Of a DNA stretch of 35,367 nt, positions 34,325-35,367 are shown piece by piece. The position numbers were made by a program, and so were the translations under genes. Origin of the DNA: Candidatus Acetothermia bacterium (GTDB taxonomy: Bacteria; Bipolaricaulota; Bipolaricaulia; Bipolaricaulales; Bipolaricaulaceae); the NCBI GenBank assembly GCA_003563005.1, contig PWTC01000018.1:1-35367 (forward strand). Reading direction: 5' to 3'. The stretch's first letter is position 1. Each line of letters opens with the position of its first letter. The notes beneath the pieces are model-generated. The model worked only from the letters and a program-made list of their open reading frames with translations, ran no database searches and was not told the DNA's origin.

Positions 34325-35188
34325 ATGAACCATCCCAGGATACGTCATCTTGCCACGCTCGCCTTGGCGGCTGCGCTGGCGCTCGCCAGCGGATGCGGCC
34401 AGCGGGAACAACCTACTGAGCCCTCCGAACCATTGACCCAAGACGAGCCCACGGACGATTGCATCGTGAACCTCACCCCCGGCGAGTCGATTCAGGCGGC
34501 GATCGACGAAGCGCCTGTTGGGACGGTGATCTGTCTGGCTGCTGGTGTATGGGAGGAACATCTCACCATCGACAAGCCCCTCACCCTGCGCGGCACAGGC
34601 AGGGCATCCACCACGATTCGCGCCCTCGAGGCCGGAGCTCCGGTGATCCACGTTCAAGTCTCCGAAGGCAGAGAGTCACCGGTCGTCATCTCCCGACTCG
34701 CCGTGACCGGGGGCACCCAACTCGGCGGGGACGGGATTCGTGCTGTCCATACCTCTCAGACCGTCATCGTGGACGTGTTGATCGAGGACAACTGGTGCGG
34801 CGTCTTCGGTTGGCACGATGCCCATGTCTCCGTGACGGGAACAGAGATCAGGCAGAACGAATACGGGATCTGGATGCGAGACAGCTCTCGCATCGCTCTG
34901 GAGGTGTCGGCCGTGGCCAGCAACACATGGGATGGTGTCTTCCTGCGCGACGCCGCGGAGGCTAGCATCGAAGGGAGCCGGATCTACGCCAACGGGAGGT
35001 ACGGAGTCGTTCTAGCCGAGGCTCCCTGTTTCCCCATAGACGCAGCGTTCGCCGGTTCTATCAGCGGCCTAGGGAACACCATCCCCGGTCCGGCCGAGGA
35101 GGACGGCAACGAGGGAGGCGCTGTCTGCCCCGGCGACCTCGCGTTCCTCATGACCAGCGCCGGCGGAGAGATGGATCGAAGGGAGTGA
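34325..35188 (+). CDS. Lipoprotein with right-handed parallel beta-helix (NosD/pectate-lyase-like repeats)
   Basis: A 287-residue exported lipoprotein with signal peptide and lipobox ALASGC (Cys24), then an acidic Pro/Glu linker (about 26-45). Beta-helix repeats follow, starting with the typical LTPGESIQAAIDEAPVGTVICL and LTIDKPLTLRGTG. Later rungs read GDGIRAVHTSQTVIVDVLIEDN, CGVFGWHDAHVSVTGTEIRQN, YGIWMRDSSRIALEVSAVASN and DGVFLRDAAEASIEGSRIYAN. Such proteins sit on the cell surface; some bind or cleave polysaccharides, but no catalytic set is apparent here. The ATG follows AGGAGGTGA (34311-34319), which lies in a hairpin. An in-frame GTG at 34316 is less likely. Confidence 0.85.
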   Translation: MNHPRIRHLATLALAAALALASGCGQREQPTEPSEPLTQDEPTDDCIVNLTPGESIQAAIDEAPVGTVICLAAGVWEEHLTIDKPLTLRGTGRASTTIRALEAGAPVIHVQVSEGRESPVVISRLAVTGGTQLGGDGIRAVHTSQTVIVDVLIEDNWCGVFGWHDAHVSVTGTEIRQNEYGIWMRDSSRIALEVSAVASNTWDGVFLRDAAEASIEGSRIYANGRYGVVLAEAPCFPIDAAFAGSISGLGNTIPGPAEEDGNEGGAVCPGDLAFLMTSAGGEMDRRE

Positions 35189-35247
35189 ACTTCCTGCACC
35201 GCGCCCACCGCGCGGCTCACGATGACCCGAACACGGAGGGCCCTACC

Positions 35248-35324
35248 TGGTGGAGGCGAGCGGGCTCGAACCGCCGACCCCCGGCTTGCAAAGCCGGTGC
35301 TCTCCCAGACTGAGCTACGCCCCC
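35248..35324 (-). tRNA. tRNA-Ala (anticodon UGC)
   Basis: A full cloverleaf of 77 bases including an encoded CCA (35248-35250). The acceptor GGGGGCG pairs with CGCCTCC and has the G3-U70 wobble that marks alanine tRNAs. The D arm is GCTC/GAGC. The anticodon stem is CCGGC/GCCGG with loop TTTGCAA, giving TGC. The T loop is TTCGAGC with a GGCGG/CCGCT stem. It decodes GCN alanine codons. The gene reads toward the convergent lipoprotein gene. Confidence 0.97.
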
Positions 35325-35367
35325 AAGGTGGAAGCAGCGGCAACGCTGTCCCTATCGGCAGGATAGC

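Noticed and set aside
34984-35343. 119-codon minus-strand frame at the right end
   Set aside because: It runs through the tRNA-Ala gene and the end of the lipoprotein gene; a shadow frame.

Overview
The window is a G+C-rich bacterial chromosome segment with densely packed genes on both strands, frequent GTG/TTG starts and strong AGGAGG-type Shine-Dalgarno (SD) sites. It contains no transposase gene, phage gene or CRISPR array. Taxonomic hints are mixed. A CIRCE element before groES, two Asp23 proteins plus an AmaP-like anchor between efp and nusB, and a YqhQ-like (DUF1385) protein recall Gram-positive and related lineages. The tungsten-type aldehyde oxidoreductase, FNR-like regulator, ADP-forming-type acyl-CoA synthetases and a standalone isomerase of the transaldolase/PGI-fusion type suggest a fermentative or acetate-metabolising anaerobe. 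A deep-branching uncultivated phylum (for example Bipolaricaulota/Acetothermia) would fit, but this is inference and the sequence does not settle it.

Layout. 1-1042: the 3' end of an aldehyde:ferredoxin oxidoreductase gene and an overlapping mobB (pterin cofactor). 1050-4648 (minus): an overlapping operon of a DUF502 membrane protein, accD, accA, an FNR-like regulator and a hydrogenase maturation protease. 4786-13160: an acyl-CoA/acetate block with AMP-forming acetyl-CoA synthetase (acsA), a terminator, an OFA-type MFS carrier, and two tandem acyl-CoA synthetase-GNAT fusion proteins. One of these keeps the catalytic residues; the other has lost the catalytic His and part of the ATP-grasp domain but keeps its acetyltransferase. 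13566-16974: a parvulin lipoprotein, then rpsI, rpmE and a YqhQ-like gene behind a clear promoter. 16926-20693 (minus): a PHP phosphoesterase, nusB, amaP, two asp23 genes, efp with its promoter, and a DUF2227-like membrane protein.

20733-26233: a heat-shock promoter overlapping CIRCE drives groES-groEL, followed by a strong terminator, topA, a palindrome, and the primary sigma factor rpoD with a near-consensus promoter. 26316-30572: HAD hydrolase, two methyltransferases, an ACT-domain protein, a PlsC-like acyltransferase and a small membrane protein. 30582-33751 (minus): a SatD-like protein, a DUF3307 membrane protein and a PGI. 33940-35324: a small zinc-ribbon membrane protein, a beta-helix lipoprotein whose ribosome site sits in a 10-bp hairpin, and tRNA-Ala(UGC).

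The two most interesting systems are: (i) the acsA / active-inactive PatZ-like pair, which looks like a substrate enzyme with its own acetylation control; and (ii) the SatD-DUF3307 pair. The SatD protein carries two Asp residues spaced exactly as in class III nucleotide cyclases, a C-terminal HTH, a membrane partner and repeated TATA-type boxes upstream.
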